Assembly: GCA_017482485.1 (NCBI GenBank)
Contig: JAFUMV010000149.1
Location: 1 to 54,810, forward strand
DNA: 54,810 nt
Source: Lachnospiraceae bacterium
GTDB taxonomy: Bacteria > Bacillota > Clostridia > Lachnospirales > Lachnospiraceae
Reading direction: 5' to 3'
Part shown: in pieces, positions 1 through 8,704 of the stretch
Layout: each line of letters begins with the position of its first letter
Numbering within the stretch: position 1 is the stretch's first letter
The notes under the pieces: model-generated
What the model was told of the DNA's origin: nothing
Database searches by the model: none
The model's input: only the letters and a program-made list of their open reading frames with translations
Program-made: the position numbers and the translations under genes

Positions 1-8
1 CAATAATT

Positions 9-35
9 GCCGCCAGGAACAAGGTTCCTGACGGC
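9..35 (-). terminator. Hairpin downstream of the ATC-hydrolase-like gene
   Basis: A 12-bp stem (GCCGTCAGGAAC pairing with GTTCCTGGCGGC, one G-U pair) closes a 3-nt loop on the minus strand. It is followed by AATTATTG, which is only weakly T-rich. It begins about 20 nt after the stop codon at 58, so it probably ends that transcript. The short U-tract makes efficiency uncertain. Confidence 0.6.
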
Positions 36-57
36 ATGGTATTTCCCGTAATGACGA

Positions 58-558
58 TTATTGCTTCCTGCGCACAAATCGAATTTGACACACATCATCG
101 CCTCTGGCAATTGTTGTCGGAAGTTCCAGTTCACAGCCAAAACTTTCCGCAATGCCTCTGTCCCCGCACATGGCATGGTCGCACAGAACACAGATTTCTT
201 CGTCAGAGCATCCCTGTTTCTGCCAGGCTTTCACAAGGGGACAATAATGAAAATCAATGTCCAGATTGTCATCGGTACAGCGCTTAATGTCCATTTCAAA
301 TACCCACTGTGCAAATTTGGAAAACAGTGTCTTTTTCAATCCTTTTAAAGAATCTCCTCCACCCGCTTTGGCCCGCAGATTCGCTCCCTGATACAGACCG
401 CAGCGTCTGATTGCCGCAGGTGCATAGTCTTCAGAATCCAATCCTTTCTTTTTTGCTTCATCGCAAAGCAGATACATCCAAAGCGCACGGTGCTCCAGCT
501 GTTCACGAATTGCTACGATCAACGGATTTTTGATTTTCGGTTCATTATTTATACTCAT
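58..558 (-). CDS. L-2-amino-thiazoline-4-carboxylic acid hydrolase-family protein
   Basis: This 166-residue protein resembles the small cytoplasmic family named after L-2-amino-thiazoline-4-carboxylate (ATC) hydrolase, which in pseudomonads opens the thiazoline ring on the way to L-cysteine. The support is the C-terminal half: HYCPLVKAWQ, a run of conserved cysteines (CSDEEICVLCDHAMCGDR) and the closing pattern GCELELPTTIARGDDVCQIRF, typical of the family. No signal peptide or membrane segment is seen. The start ATG has an AAGGAG site about 8 nt upstream and a TATAAT box further up, so it is probably its own transcription unit. Many family members in anaerobes are uncharacterised, so cysteine production is an inference from the family name. 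Confidence 0.75.
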   Translation of the reverse strand: MSINNEPKIKNPLIVAIREQLEHRALWMYLLCDEAKKKGLDSEDYAPAAIRRCGLYQGANLRAKAGGGDSLKGLKKTLFSKFAQWVFEMDIKRCTDDNLDIDFHYCPLVKAWQKQGCSDEEICVLCDHAMCGDRGIAESFGCELELPTTIARGDDVCQIRFVRRKQ

Positions 559-588
559 ACTTTTTCTCCTTAGTAATCATTTAATAAA

Positions 589-617
589 ATTATACTACAA
601 AGAAGAAACAATTTGAA
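589..617 (-). promoter_or_regulatory. Candidate promoter of the ATC-hydrolase-like gene
   Basis: A perfect TATAAT -10 box (589-594) lies 17 nt from a weaker TTCAAA -35 box (612-617), reading minus. The box is about 30 nt upstream of the start codon. It sits in the short gap after the ABC exporter stop, which suggests the gene can be transcribed separately. Confidence 0.55.
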
Positions 618-626
618 GTCACCTTT

Positions 627-2462
627 CTAAATCTGCGTTGAGTTGAGCTCGTAGAAATATCCTTTCTTTTCCATCAGCTCTTCATAGGAACCGATTTCCA
701 CAATCTTTCCTTCTTTCATTGCAACGATGCGATCTGCATTGCGAATGGTGGAAAGTCTGTGCGCCACAAGGAATGTGGTGCAGTTTTTCATCATCTTATC
801 CGTAGCCTCCTGCACCTTCTTTTCGGAAGCGGAATCCAGCGCACTGGTCGCCTCATCGAAAATGATAATTCTGGGCTTACGAATCAGCGCTCTTGCGATG
901 GAAATTCGCTGTCTTTGTCCGCCGGAGAGCTTATCACCATGCTCTCCCAGCTGGGTATCCAGGCCATGCGGAAGTTTTTCGATCAGATCTTCCAGACCAA
1001 CTTCCTTGATCACCTCTTCCACATCTTCTCTCGAGACACTCTCCAGACCATATGTAATATTGTCCATAATTGTCCCGGAAAAGAGAATCGTATTCTGGGG
1101 CACCACTGCAATCTGATGGCGGTATTCGTTCAGGTCCAGATTTACCATATTGATCCGGTCGATCAGGATTTTGCCGTTTGCAGGAGGAATAAATCCGATC
1201 AGCAGGTTTAAGATGGTTGATTTTCCGGAACCGGATTCTCCAACAAATGCGATGCTTTCTCCCGGCTGCACTTTCAGGGAAAAATCATGCAGAACCCATC
1301 TGTCACTGTCAGGATATTTGAAGTCCACATTGACAAATTCCACACCGCCCTTTAACTTGCCCAAAGGCACGATGGAATTGTTTTCTTCCACATGTGTGTC
1401 GCTCATGATATCTCCAATGGATTTTACAGATTCCAGTCCCTTGGTAATCTGAGGATATACATTGAGCAGAGTGGATACCTGATTCACCAGTGAATTAAAG
1501 TAATTCTGATACAAAACCACTTCCCCCACCGTAATCTTGCCCCTGAGCGCCAGACTTGCAGTAAACGCCAGACAAATCAGCTGGAATGACTGAAACAGCA
1601 CCCAGTTTACGGCGCCAAACAGGGCTGCAACCATATCCAGATTGTAGCCGCGGCTTGTCACTCGATTCACGTAGCTGTCCATCTTATTAATTTCCACATT
1701 CTGCAGGCCATGGGCACGGGCCACCGGTATCATTTCCAGCATTTCCGCCACAGCCCCCTGGGTATTTTCCATCTCACTTCGAAATTCCCGGTTTGTGTCC
1801 CGGATGGACTTTCGAAACACCCGCATGGTGATCACCACAAACGGAATGACTACCGCAAAGAATAAAAAAACCACAGGGCTTTTCTGCAGAGTGATGACCA
1901 CCACCACAGAAACGTCCAGCACAAAGAAGAATAAGGTCTTAAACACCTGATTCAAAAGCTCTGCCACGTTTTCCACATCTCGCATGATCTTGGACTGCAG
2001 CTTACCGGACTGCACTTCCTTATGAAACATGATGGACAAATGCTGCAGCTTGCGAACCATCGCACTGCGCAGCGTGCCTTCTATTTCTCTGTTCACACTG
2101 GAATATGCATCTGTTGCCAGATAATTGGTTCCGATATTCTGAACAATAAACATCAGGGCAATCACCACGTTGAACAGAATCTTTTCCATGGATTTGTCTT
2201 CCTGATAGGTTGCCGCATTGATAATATTGGCCGTCGCTATCGGGATCACCCAGACAGGGCTTCTTTGCAGCAATAGAAAAATGCAGGTTTTGATCATCTT
2301 CCACTGCTTTCCCCTGTAAAACGAAAGGAGAATTTTTACCGGACGATTTTTATTTTTCGAATATGTCTGCATGTATTCGTCAAACCGTTCCAGTCCCGCT
2401 CCCGACGCAATTCTTTCTTCCCAGCGGTTCTTTTTTTCCTTTTTCTCTTTTTTCCATTTCAT
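627..2462 (-). CDS. ABC exporter, fused permease and ATP-binding protein
   Basis: A 611-residue half-transporter of the B-type exporter family, acting in the cytoplasmic membrane as a homo- or heterodimer. The first ~340 residues form the six-helix membrane domain. The nucleotide-binding domain follows with Walker A (GESGSGKST), Q-loop (VVPQNTILFSGT), signature (LSGGQRQRISIARAL), Walker B (IIIFDEATSALD) and H-loop (VAHRLSTI), so all catalytic motifs are intact. The N-terminus is highly basic (KWKKEKKEKKNRWEER). It lies 100 bp after the GH95 gene on the same strand and may be read through from it. No partner half-transporter is adjacent. The exported substrate cannot be told from sequence. Confidence 0.93.
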   Translation of the reverse strand: MKWKKEKKEKKNRWEERIASGAGLERFDEYMQTYSKNKNRPVKILLSFYRGKQWKMIKTCIFLLLQRSPVWVIPIATANIINAATYQEDKSMEKILFNVVIALMFIVQNIGTNYLATDAYSSVNREIEGTLRSAMVRKLQHLSIMFHKEVQSGKLQSKIMRDVENVAELLNQVFKTLFFFVLDVSVVVVITLQKSPVVFLFFAVVIPFVVITMRVFRKSIRDTNREFRSEMENTQGAVAEMLEMIPVARAHGLQNVEINKMDSYVNRVTSRGYNLDMVAALFGAVNWVLFQSFQLICLAFTASLALRGKITVGEVVLYQNYFNSLVNQVSTLLNVYPQITKGLESVKSIGDIMSDTHVEENNSIVPLGKLKGGVEFVNVDFKYPDSDRWVLHDFSLKVQPGESIAFVGESGSGKSTILNLLIGFIPPANGKILIDRINMVNLDLNEYRHQIAVVPQNTILFSGTIMDNITYGLESVSREDVEEVIKEVGLEDLIEKLPHGLDTQLGEHGDKLSGGQRQRISIARALIRKPRIIIFDEATSALDSASEKKVQEATDKMMKNCTTFLVAHRLSTIRNADRIVAMKEGKIVEIGSYEELMEKKGYFYELNSTQI

Positions 2463-2561
2463 CTTTTTGTCCCCCGCATGCGCTGTTTTTCGTCCTCCGG
2501 ACAGCCATTTGATTCACAGGACATTCCTGCCGTCCTGATGGCCAGCAGTTTCCTTCAGCGT

Positions 2562-4856
2562 TTATGCCAAAACAAATGAAAACTCTTTTTCTTCATCCGC
2601 TTTCAGCGAAATCTCCAATGCCTGTCCGCAGCAAACCACCTTGCCATTCCAGTCTGATGATGCCTTTATTTTACCGCATACCAGCGACTCTGTCCATGCA
2701 AAAGAGAGGATTGCATTTCCTTTCAGACGAACGCCATCAAAGCTGCCTTCCTTCCAGGTATCCGGACATGCCGGAAGCAGAATGACGCGCTTGCCGTTGT
2801 CCTGTACCAGCATCTGTGCAATACCGTCACAGCCGCCCAGATTTCCGTCAATCTGGAATACCGGGCCGCCCACATGAGGATGATTATCCATCAGATTATC
2901 AAAAGTGGACTGTACAAACAGCTTGCGGATCATCTGACCGGCTTTCTCCGCCATGCCAAGCTGCGCATAAAAGCTGATCAGCCACGCTGCACTCCAGCCG
3001 GTATATCCGCCTCCGTAACTTACGCGGCGCTCCAGCGTAGCTTTTGCTGCCCTTGCCAGCTCCGGCGTTTCATCCAGCGTGATCTGATTGGAGGGATACA
3101 GCGCATACAGCTGAGAAATATGACGGTGTCCCGGCTCCTCTTCATCATAATCTTCACGCCATTCCATGATCTGGCCGTGTTTGCCGATTTTAATGGGCGG
3201 AAGCTTTTCTTTTATTTTCTTTGCTTCCAAAACCTTTTCATCCTCTGCTTTGCCCAGAATTGCAGCAGCCTTTTCATAAGCGTCAAACAGATCCCTCAGC
3301 ATCTGGTTATCCATGGACGGTCCGGCACAGACGCGGGCGTGAACGCCGTTTTTCATGATATAGGTATTCTCGGGTGAAACAGTAGGGCAGGTCACATATT
3401 CGCCCTGATCTTCAATCAGAAAATCCAGATAGAATTCTACCGCTTCTTCCAGCACAGGATACCATTTTTCCAGCCATCCCCGATCCTGACAGTATTCATA
3501 ATGCCGCCACAAAAACAGAACCAGAAAGGTCGCGCCCTGCGTCCAGTAGGTCGCAGGAATGTACTTGTCCTGCGGTGCCGTATCCGCCCAGATATCGGTG
3601 TTATGATGACACATAAAGCCCCGGCAGTGATACATTTCGCGGGCGGTTTTGCGACCGTTTGGACGCATCCGTTCAATGAGATCAAAAAGAGGCTCCATAC
3701 ATTCCGATAAGCCAAGACATTCTGCCATCCAGTAATTCATTTCCGTATTGATGTTGATCGTATATTTGGATTCCCAGGGCGGCATCATTTTTTCATTCCA
3801 GATACCCTGCAGATTTGCGGGCATGCTCCCAGGTCTGCTGCAGGAGATGAGCAGATACCGTCCGAAATCAAAATACAAAGAGATTAGTTCCGGGTCAATC
3901 GCATCCGCATCCGCCTGGGCCAGGCGCCGTGCGGTCGTTGCAGCGTTTTTCTCTTCTCCTGCATTTTCGGCTTTGTTTGCCTCTGCTATAGTCTTTTGTG
4001 TTTTCCCGCCGCTCAGCTTCAGGCTCACGGTGCCAAACAGCCTCTGATAATCCTCCACGTGCGCTGCTTTCAGTTCTTCCCAGGACAGATCCGCCGCTGT
4101 TTTCAAAACAGTTTTTACATTTTCCAGCGGATTTTCCCGATAAAATGTACTGGTGCCGTTTAAATAAATATAAGCACATTTTGCACCCTGTACTACCAGA
4201 TGCTCGCCGATGCGCTCCACGCTTCCTTCTTCCACTCTGATTTTGGCGCCCGCAACAAAATCAAGCCCACCTTTTCCAAGGTTGCCCGTCAGATAAACGC
4301 TGTCCGTTTCATCCATAACCATTTCATCATAAAACTTCTCGCGGGTCAAAAGCAGATCAAAATCGAGTTTCTCTCCTTCTCCTGCTTCCAGCTTCATCGC
4401 AATCACCTGATGCGGATAAGAAGCAAAGCATTCCCGACTGATTCTGCCCTTTGCAGTCGCATAAGTCACAGAAGCTATTGCGTTCTCCAGATTCAGCTCT
4501 CTGTCATATCGGCTTTCCTCCGCCGGGCAGGCACAGCTTCCGTGCATATTCAGCCAGCAGTCCCCAAGCGGCTGATAAATTCGCTGACTCTGAGGAGTCG
4601 CGGTAAAAGCATAGGAAAGCAGCCTTTCTGCTTCATCCGGTTTTTTGTCCAGAATCAGTTTTCTTACCTTTTCCAGATTTTTATAAGCATCGGGATTGTG
4701 GCGATCCACAGGCTTTCCATACCAGATGCTGTCTTCGTTAAGCTGTAAATGTTCCTGCTTGATGCCGCCAAAAAACATGGCGCCCAGGCGTCCGTTTCCG
4801 ATCGGAAGCGCTTCGCCCCAGTTCTGCGCCTCTTTATTAAATACTATTTTTCTCAT
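2562..4856 (-). CDS. GH95 alpha-L-fucosidase-type glycoside hydrolase
   Basis: A 764-residue GH95 enzyme; known members remove terminal alpha-1,2-fucose (or the analogous alpha-L-galactose) by inversion. Family landmarks are intact: the N-terminal beta-domain beginning EALPIGNGRLGAM, the paired asparagines in NINTEMNYWM that activate the water, the acidic residue in CPTVSPENTY, and the late aspartate in HVGGPVFQIDGNLGG. There is no signal peptide, so it should act on imported oligosaccharides in the cytoplasm. Start: the frame opens with GTG-ATG, and a CGGAG site 6 nt from the ATG favours the second codon, used here. It is the last hydrolase of the block. Confidence 0.93.
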   Translation of the reverse strand: MRKIVFNKEAQNWGEALPIGNGRLGAMFFGGIKQEHLQLNEDSIWYGKPVDRHNPDAYKNLEKVRKLILDKKPDEAERLLSYAFTATPQSQRIYQPLGDCWLNMHGSCACPAEESRYDRELNLENAIASVTYATAKGRISRECFASYPHQVIAMKLEAGEGEKLDFDLLLTREKFYDEMVMDETDSVYLTGNLGKGGLDFVAGAKIRVEEGSVERIGEHLVVQGAKCAYIYLNGTSTFYRENPLENVKTVLKTAADLSWEELKAAHVEDYQRLFGTVSLKLSGGKTQKTIAEANKAENAGEEKNAATTARRLAQADADAIDPELISLYFDFGRYLLISCSRPGSMPANLQGIWNEKMMPPWESKYTININTEMNYWMAECLGLSECMEPLFDLIERMRPNGRKTAREMYHCRGFMCHHNTDIWADTAPQDKYIPATYWTQGATFLVLFLWRHYEYCQDRGWLEKWYPVLEEAVEFYLDFLIEDQGEYVTCPTVSPENTYIMKNGVHARVCAGPSMDNQMLRDLFDAYEKAAAILGKAEDEKVLEAKKIKEKLPPIKIGKHGQIMEWREDYDEEEPGHRHISQLYALYPSNQITLDETPELARAAKATLERRVSYGGGYTGWSAAWLISFYAQLGMAEKAGQMIRKLFVQSTFDNLMDNHPHVGGPVFQIDGNLGGCDGIAQMLVQDNGKRVILLPACPDTWKEGSFDGVRLKGNAILSFAWTESLVCGKIKASSDWNGKVVCCGQALEISLKADEEKEFSFVLA

Positions 4857-4918
4857 CACATACTCCGTTCCGAAGAAATCTCAGATCCTTCCAAAATACC
4901 GTCCGTTCCGCATTCCTG

Positions 4919-6439
4919 TCATTTTCCCTCATAGCTGTATTTTGAAAATGCTGCTTTCGTCCGACACTTCTGTCCGTTTCCACAGCTGTACAGACCGATG
5001 TAATTCCCGGTAAAATTGCCGCCCACTTCGGTGGTCAGATATTGTGTTTCTCCCTGACCAAACAGCCTAAAACTGCCGTTCTCTGCCAGATAGCTGAAAC
5101 GATAAAAATCCTTATCCGCTTCCAGCTTCAGCGTAATGCTGTCCGCCTTCCAGTCCAGCGTATGCTCCACCTTCTCCAACGAACCGATCTGTCGCCTGAA
5201 GATCAGCTTTCTCATTCCATCCCGGAAACTTAGGGCCGCTTCATAATGATGCCGATGATTCATGAAAATTGTCAGTCCGGCTTCTTCCTTTTCCTGACAG
5301 CAGGGAAAGTCAAGCGTTACACAGACACTGCACACATGATGTTTCTGACGTCTTCCGATCCAGGCAATCTGCTCGGCATCTTTTAACTGTCTTTCGTTTC
5401 CAAAAAGATAAAGTCTGCCTTCTTTTACAGCGTAAAGGTCAGGGTCCGGATTATAGATATGATTCCAACCCAAATCCAGGTGCTCTGTCTCAAAGTCATC
5501 CCGATATCCTTCTCCGTTTTTGCATATGCCGCATACAGGAGCCGGTAGCAGATCCGTTTCAAATGTTTCCAGCACCCGTCCCTGTTTTCCAAACACCGGC
5601 CATTCACCGCTCCAGTCCACCGGCACAAGCATGGTTTCACGCCCCAGGTTATGACGGGGCGGATAGCCGAAATTGCGTGTCCCCAGGCAAACCGCCCACC
5701 AGTTTCCGTTTTGGTCCTCAATCAGATCTCCGTGTCCCGCGGATTCAATTGCCAGTCCGAGACTTCTGTTGGTCAGTACCGGATTATCCGGACAGGCCTC
5801 ATAAGGCCCGCTGACATTTTTACTGCGCGCCATGGTCAGCATATGACAGCGTTCTGTACCGCCCTCTGAAATCAGCAGATAATACCAGCCGTTTTTCTTA
5901 TATAAATGAGGACCTTCCGCATAGGCGCCGCCGCTGCCTTCCCACAGTTTTATCCTGTCTCCCACAAGTTTTTTCTGTGAAAAGTCCATTTCCTGCAGAA
6001 AAATCTCGCAGTCGGCGGTTCCCGTAAAGTAAACCTTTCCATCATCGTCAAAGAAAAAGGAAGGATCTATGCCGGGCGCATCCAGAAAGACCGGATCGGA
6101 CCATTCTCCTGCCGGATCTTTTGTCCAGACATAAAAATTCCCGGTTCCTTCTTCCCCGTTCGCCGCGTTGGTGGTTACCATATAAAAAATGCCTTCATGG
6201 TAACGAATGGTGGGCGCATAAATTCCTGTATAATTCTGTTTCCCCGTTCTTAAGGTCAGCTGGCTGTTTCTGGTGATACAGTGTCCGATCTGTTCCCACT
6301 GCACCAGATTTTTACTGTGAAACACAGGAACTCCCGGGAAATATTCAAATGTACTGTTTACCAGATAAAAATCATCACCTGCCCTGCAGATGCTGGGGTC
6401 CGGGTAAAATCCCGAAATAACCGGATTTTGATATCTCAT
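4919..6439 (-). CDS. GH43 glycoside hydrolase (beta-xylosidase / arabinofuranosidase type)
   Basis: A 506-residue GH43 enzyme with a five-bladed propeller and a C-terminal beta-sandwich from about residue 320. The three catalytic acids are visible: base Asp in FYPDPSICRAGDDFYLV, pKa-modulating Asp in GIDPSFFFDDDGKVYFTG, and acid Glu in YAEGPHLYKKNGWYYLL. The opening STFEYFPGVPVFHSKNLV is typical of the xylosidase-like GH43 branch; xylose versus arabinose specificity cannot be decided. No signal peptide, hence probably cytoplasmic. Start chosen at the second in-frame ATG (MRYQNPV), 6 nt after TGGAG; the first ATG, 12 nt earlier, has no usable site. It starts 14 nt after the GH3 stop, implying one transcript. 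Confidence 0.92.
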   Translation of the reverse strand: MRYQNPVISGFYPDPSICRAGDDFYLVNSTFEYFPGVPVFHSKNLVQWEQIGHCITRNSQLTLRTGKQNYTGIYAPTIRYHEGIFYMVTTNAANGEEGTGNFYVWTKDPAGEWSDPVFLDAPGIDPSFFFDDDGKVYFTGTADCEIFLQEMDFSQKKLVGDRIKLWEGSGGAYAEGPHLYKKNGWYYLLISEGGTERCHMLTMARSKNVSGPYEACPDNPVLTNRSLGLAIESAGHGDLIEDQNGNWWAVCLGTRNFGYPPRHNLGRETMLVPVDWSGEWPVFGKQGRVLETFETDLLPAPVCGICKNGEGYRDDFETEHLDLGWNHIYNPDPDLYAVKEGRLYLFGNERQLKDAEQIAWIGRRQKHHVCSVCVTLDFPCCQEKEEAGLTIFMNHRHHYEAALSFRDGMRKLIFRRQIGSLEKVEHTLDWKADSITLKLEADKDFYRFSYLAENGSFRLFGQGETQYLTTEVGGNFTGNYIGLYSCGNGQKCRTKAAFSKYSYEGK

Positions 6440-6453
6440 AAGCTTCTCCATCC

Positions 6454-8559
6454 CTATGATAAATGAACAGAAATTTCCTTCACTTTCTTTCCGGTAAGCT
6501 CGCTGCTTCTTGTGTCCGGCTGACTGCAGCCCACATAGAAGATAAAATGTTTGCTGTCAAGCTTACGCTCACCGTTTTCATCCACCACTTCCAGCGCCTT
6601 TTTATCCACGAGCACGGACAGCTTCCTGGTTTCGCCGCCGCTAAGTTCGAAGGGTTTTACGCCGCACAGACTGTAATTGGGCACCGCAAGAGCGGAATCC
6701 AGATCCTTTACATAAATCTGCAGCACGTCACCGGCAGTTCTTTCACTGTCATTTTTCACTTCTGCCTCTACCAGAACAGAACCGTCCTCCTTCAGGGTAC
6801 AGGAAGCATCGCTGCAGTATGTATCACCATAGTTTAAGCCAAAGCCGAAAGGATAGAGCACTTCCTTTTCAAAATACCGATAGGTGCGGCCCTTCATGCT
6901 GTAATCTTCAAAGGGCGGCAGATCCTCGATACAATTATAAAAAGTAACAGGAAGTTTGCCGGAAGGTGCAGCGTCGCCGAACAGGACCTCAGCCACCGCT
7001 TTTCCGCCCAGAGCGCCCGGATACCATGCCTGCAGAATGGCATTCACATTGCTGTCCGCGAAACGAAGATCCATGGAGCTTCCTGCCATCATCACAAGCA
7101 CGGTAGGTTTGCCGAGTTCCGCCACTTTTTCCAACAGTGCCTGCTGGGACTTGGGCAGAGACAGAGATTTCTTGTCTCCAGCCGCATATTCATTGCTGGC
7201 GTCCCCTTCTTCTCCCTCAATATTCGCATCCAGACCAAGGCACAGAATGACCACATCACTGCGCTGCGCCACGCTTACCGCCTCGCTGATTCTGTCGCCT
7301 GCCCAGGCGCCTGCTTCATCGGTGGAACGGTACAGGTGGCTGCCCAGGGAATAGATCACCCGGGTATTTTCTCCAACCGCATCACGGATGCCTTCCAGGA
7401 TTGTGGTGTTCCAGGAGGAAGTTCCGAAATAGTTGCCCCAAAGCGCTTCACGGCTGTCCGCATTTGGTCCGATCACGCCGATTGTCTTTAAGTTTTCTCT
7501 GGACAGAGGGAGCAGTCCGTCATTTTTCAAAAGCACCATGCTGCGTACCGCCGCATCCTTTGCAAGTTTAAGATGCTCCTCGCATTCCACTACCTCATAA
7601 GGGATGTCATCGAATTCACAGGGTTCAAACATGCCCAGACGCATCCGGGTCATCAAAAGATGTTCCACTGCTCTGTCCACATTTTCTTCGGGAATCAGTC
7701 CTTTCTGCACCGCTCTGAAAACAGAAAGGTATACATCGCCGCAGTTTAAGTCGCAGCCCGCTTCCAGTGCCACTGCAGCAGACTCTTCTTCTGTGTTGGT
7801 CAGCTTGTGATTTCTGTGGATATCTGCAATTGCGCCGCAGTCAGAAACCACATAACCATCGAATTCCCATTTGCCGCGCAGAATCTCTTTCAGCAGCGTA
7901 GGGCTGGCGCAGCATGCCTCTCCGTTTGTGCGGTTGTAAGCGCCCATAACGCCTTCCACTTTCGCTTCCTTCACGCAGGCTTCAAAGGCAGGAAGGTAGG
8001 TTTCCCACAAATCCTTTTTGGAGACAACAGCATCAAAAGAATGTCTTCCCTCTTCCGGACCGCTGTGCACAGCAAAATGTTTTGCACAGGCTGCGGATTT
8101 TAAATGTTCGGAATCTCCCTGCAGACCCTTTACATAGGAAACGCCCAGCTTTGAGGTAAGATAAGGGTCTTCACCGAAGGTTTCATGCCCTCTGCCCCAG
8201 CGGGGATCTCTGAAAATATTAATGTTAGGACACCAGAAAGTAAGTCCTTTATAAATGTCTCTGTCCCCTTTTCCGGAATATTCATTGTATTTTGCACGCC
8301 CCTCCGTCGCAATCGCATCTGCAACCTCTCTGAGCAGTTCTTCATCAAAGGAAGCCGCCATGCCGATCGCCTGAGGGAAGCTGGTTGCCGTACCCGCTCT
8401 TGCAACACCATGCAGCGCTTCATTCCACCAGTTATAGGTGGGAATTCCCAGCCGGTCCACCGCTTTGGAACGGTAACTTAACAGGCCTGTTTTTTCTTCC
8501 AGCGTCATCTGTGAAATCAGTTCTTTCGCCCTTGCTCTCCAAAGTTCTTCTTTTTTCAT
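6454..8559 (-). CDS. GH3 glycoside hydrolase (beta-xylosidase/beta-glucosidase type)
   Basis: A 701-residue GH3 enzyme: TIM barrel, alpha/beta sandwich and a C-terminal fibronectin-like domain. The nucleophile Asp sits in GYVVSDCGAI, and a candidate acid/base Glu lies in the LDANIEGEEGD loop. The stretch NWWNEALHGVARAGTATSFP is typical of GH3 enzymes acting on xylosides, which fits the neighbouring GH43. No signal peptide, so it likely works on imported oligomers. Start: the second in-frame ATG (MKKEELW) has AGAGAGG 7 nt upstream, while the first ATG is only 1 nt from it. The substrate sugar is inferred from family resemblance only. Confidence 0.92.
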   Translation of the reverse strand: MKKEELWRARAKELISQMTLEEKTGLLSYRSKAVDRLGIPTYNWWNEALHGVARAGTATSFPQAIGMAASFDEELLREVADAIATEGRAKYNEYSGKGDRDIYKGLTFWCPNINIFRDPRWGRGHETFGEDPYLTSKLGVSYVKGLQGDSEHLKSAACAKHFAVHSGPEEGRHSFDAVVSKKDLWETYLPAFEACVKEAKVEGVMGAYNRTNGEACCASPTLLKEILRGKWEFDGYVVSDCGAIADIHRNHKLTNTEEESAAVALEAGCDLNCGDVYLSVFRAVQKGLIPEENVDRAVEHLLMTRMRLGMFEPCEFDDIPYEVVECEEHLKLAKDAAVRSMVLLKNDGLLPLSRENLKTIGVIGPNADSREALWGNYFGTSSWNTTILEGIRDAVGENTRVIYSLGSHLYRSTDEAGAWAGDRISEAVSVAQRSDVVILCLGLDANIEGEEGDASNEYAAGDKKSLSLPKSQQALLEKVAELGKPTVLVMMAGSSMDLRFADSNVNAILQAWYPGALGGKAVAEVLFGDAAPSGKLPVTFYNCIEDLPPFEDYSMKGRTYRYFEKEVLYPFGFGLNYGDTYCSDASCTLKEDGSVLVEAEVKNDSERTAGDVLQIYVKDLDSALAVPNYSLCGVKPFELSGGETRKLSVLVDKKALEVVDENGERKLDSKHFIFYVGCSQPDTRSSELTGKKVKEISVHLS

Positions 8560-8635
8560 GTCCATACCTCTCTGTCAAATTTTTCATGTAAATTGGTAAC
8601 TGTAAAACTGCCAAACCGTTACGTAAATTCATACA

Positions 8636-8683
8636 GCCCCCGGCAGACGTAAGGGTACACTACCCTGCCGCCATGCCGGGGGC
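8636..8683. other. Branched inverted repeat between the two GH3 genes
   Basis: A 10-bp outer stem (GCCCCCGGCA with TGCCGGGGGC) encloses a second perfect 6-bp stem (AGGGTA/TACCCT). It lies in the 145-nt gap between the GH3 genes. Reading minus there is no T-run after it; reading plus it is followed by GTTTTATT. It may be an RNA stabiliser or partial terminator that sets expression of the downstream GH3-GH43-GH95 genes. Confidence 0.55.
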
Positions 8684-8704
8684 GTCAGTTTTATTCAGTC
8701 GAAT

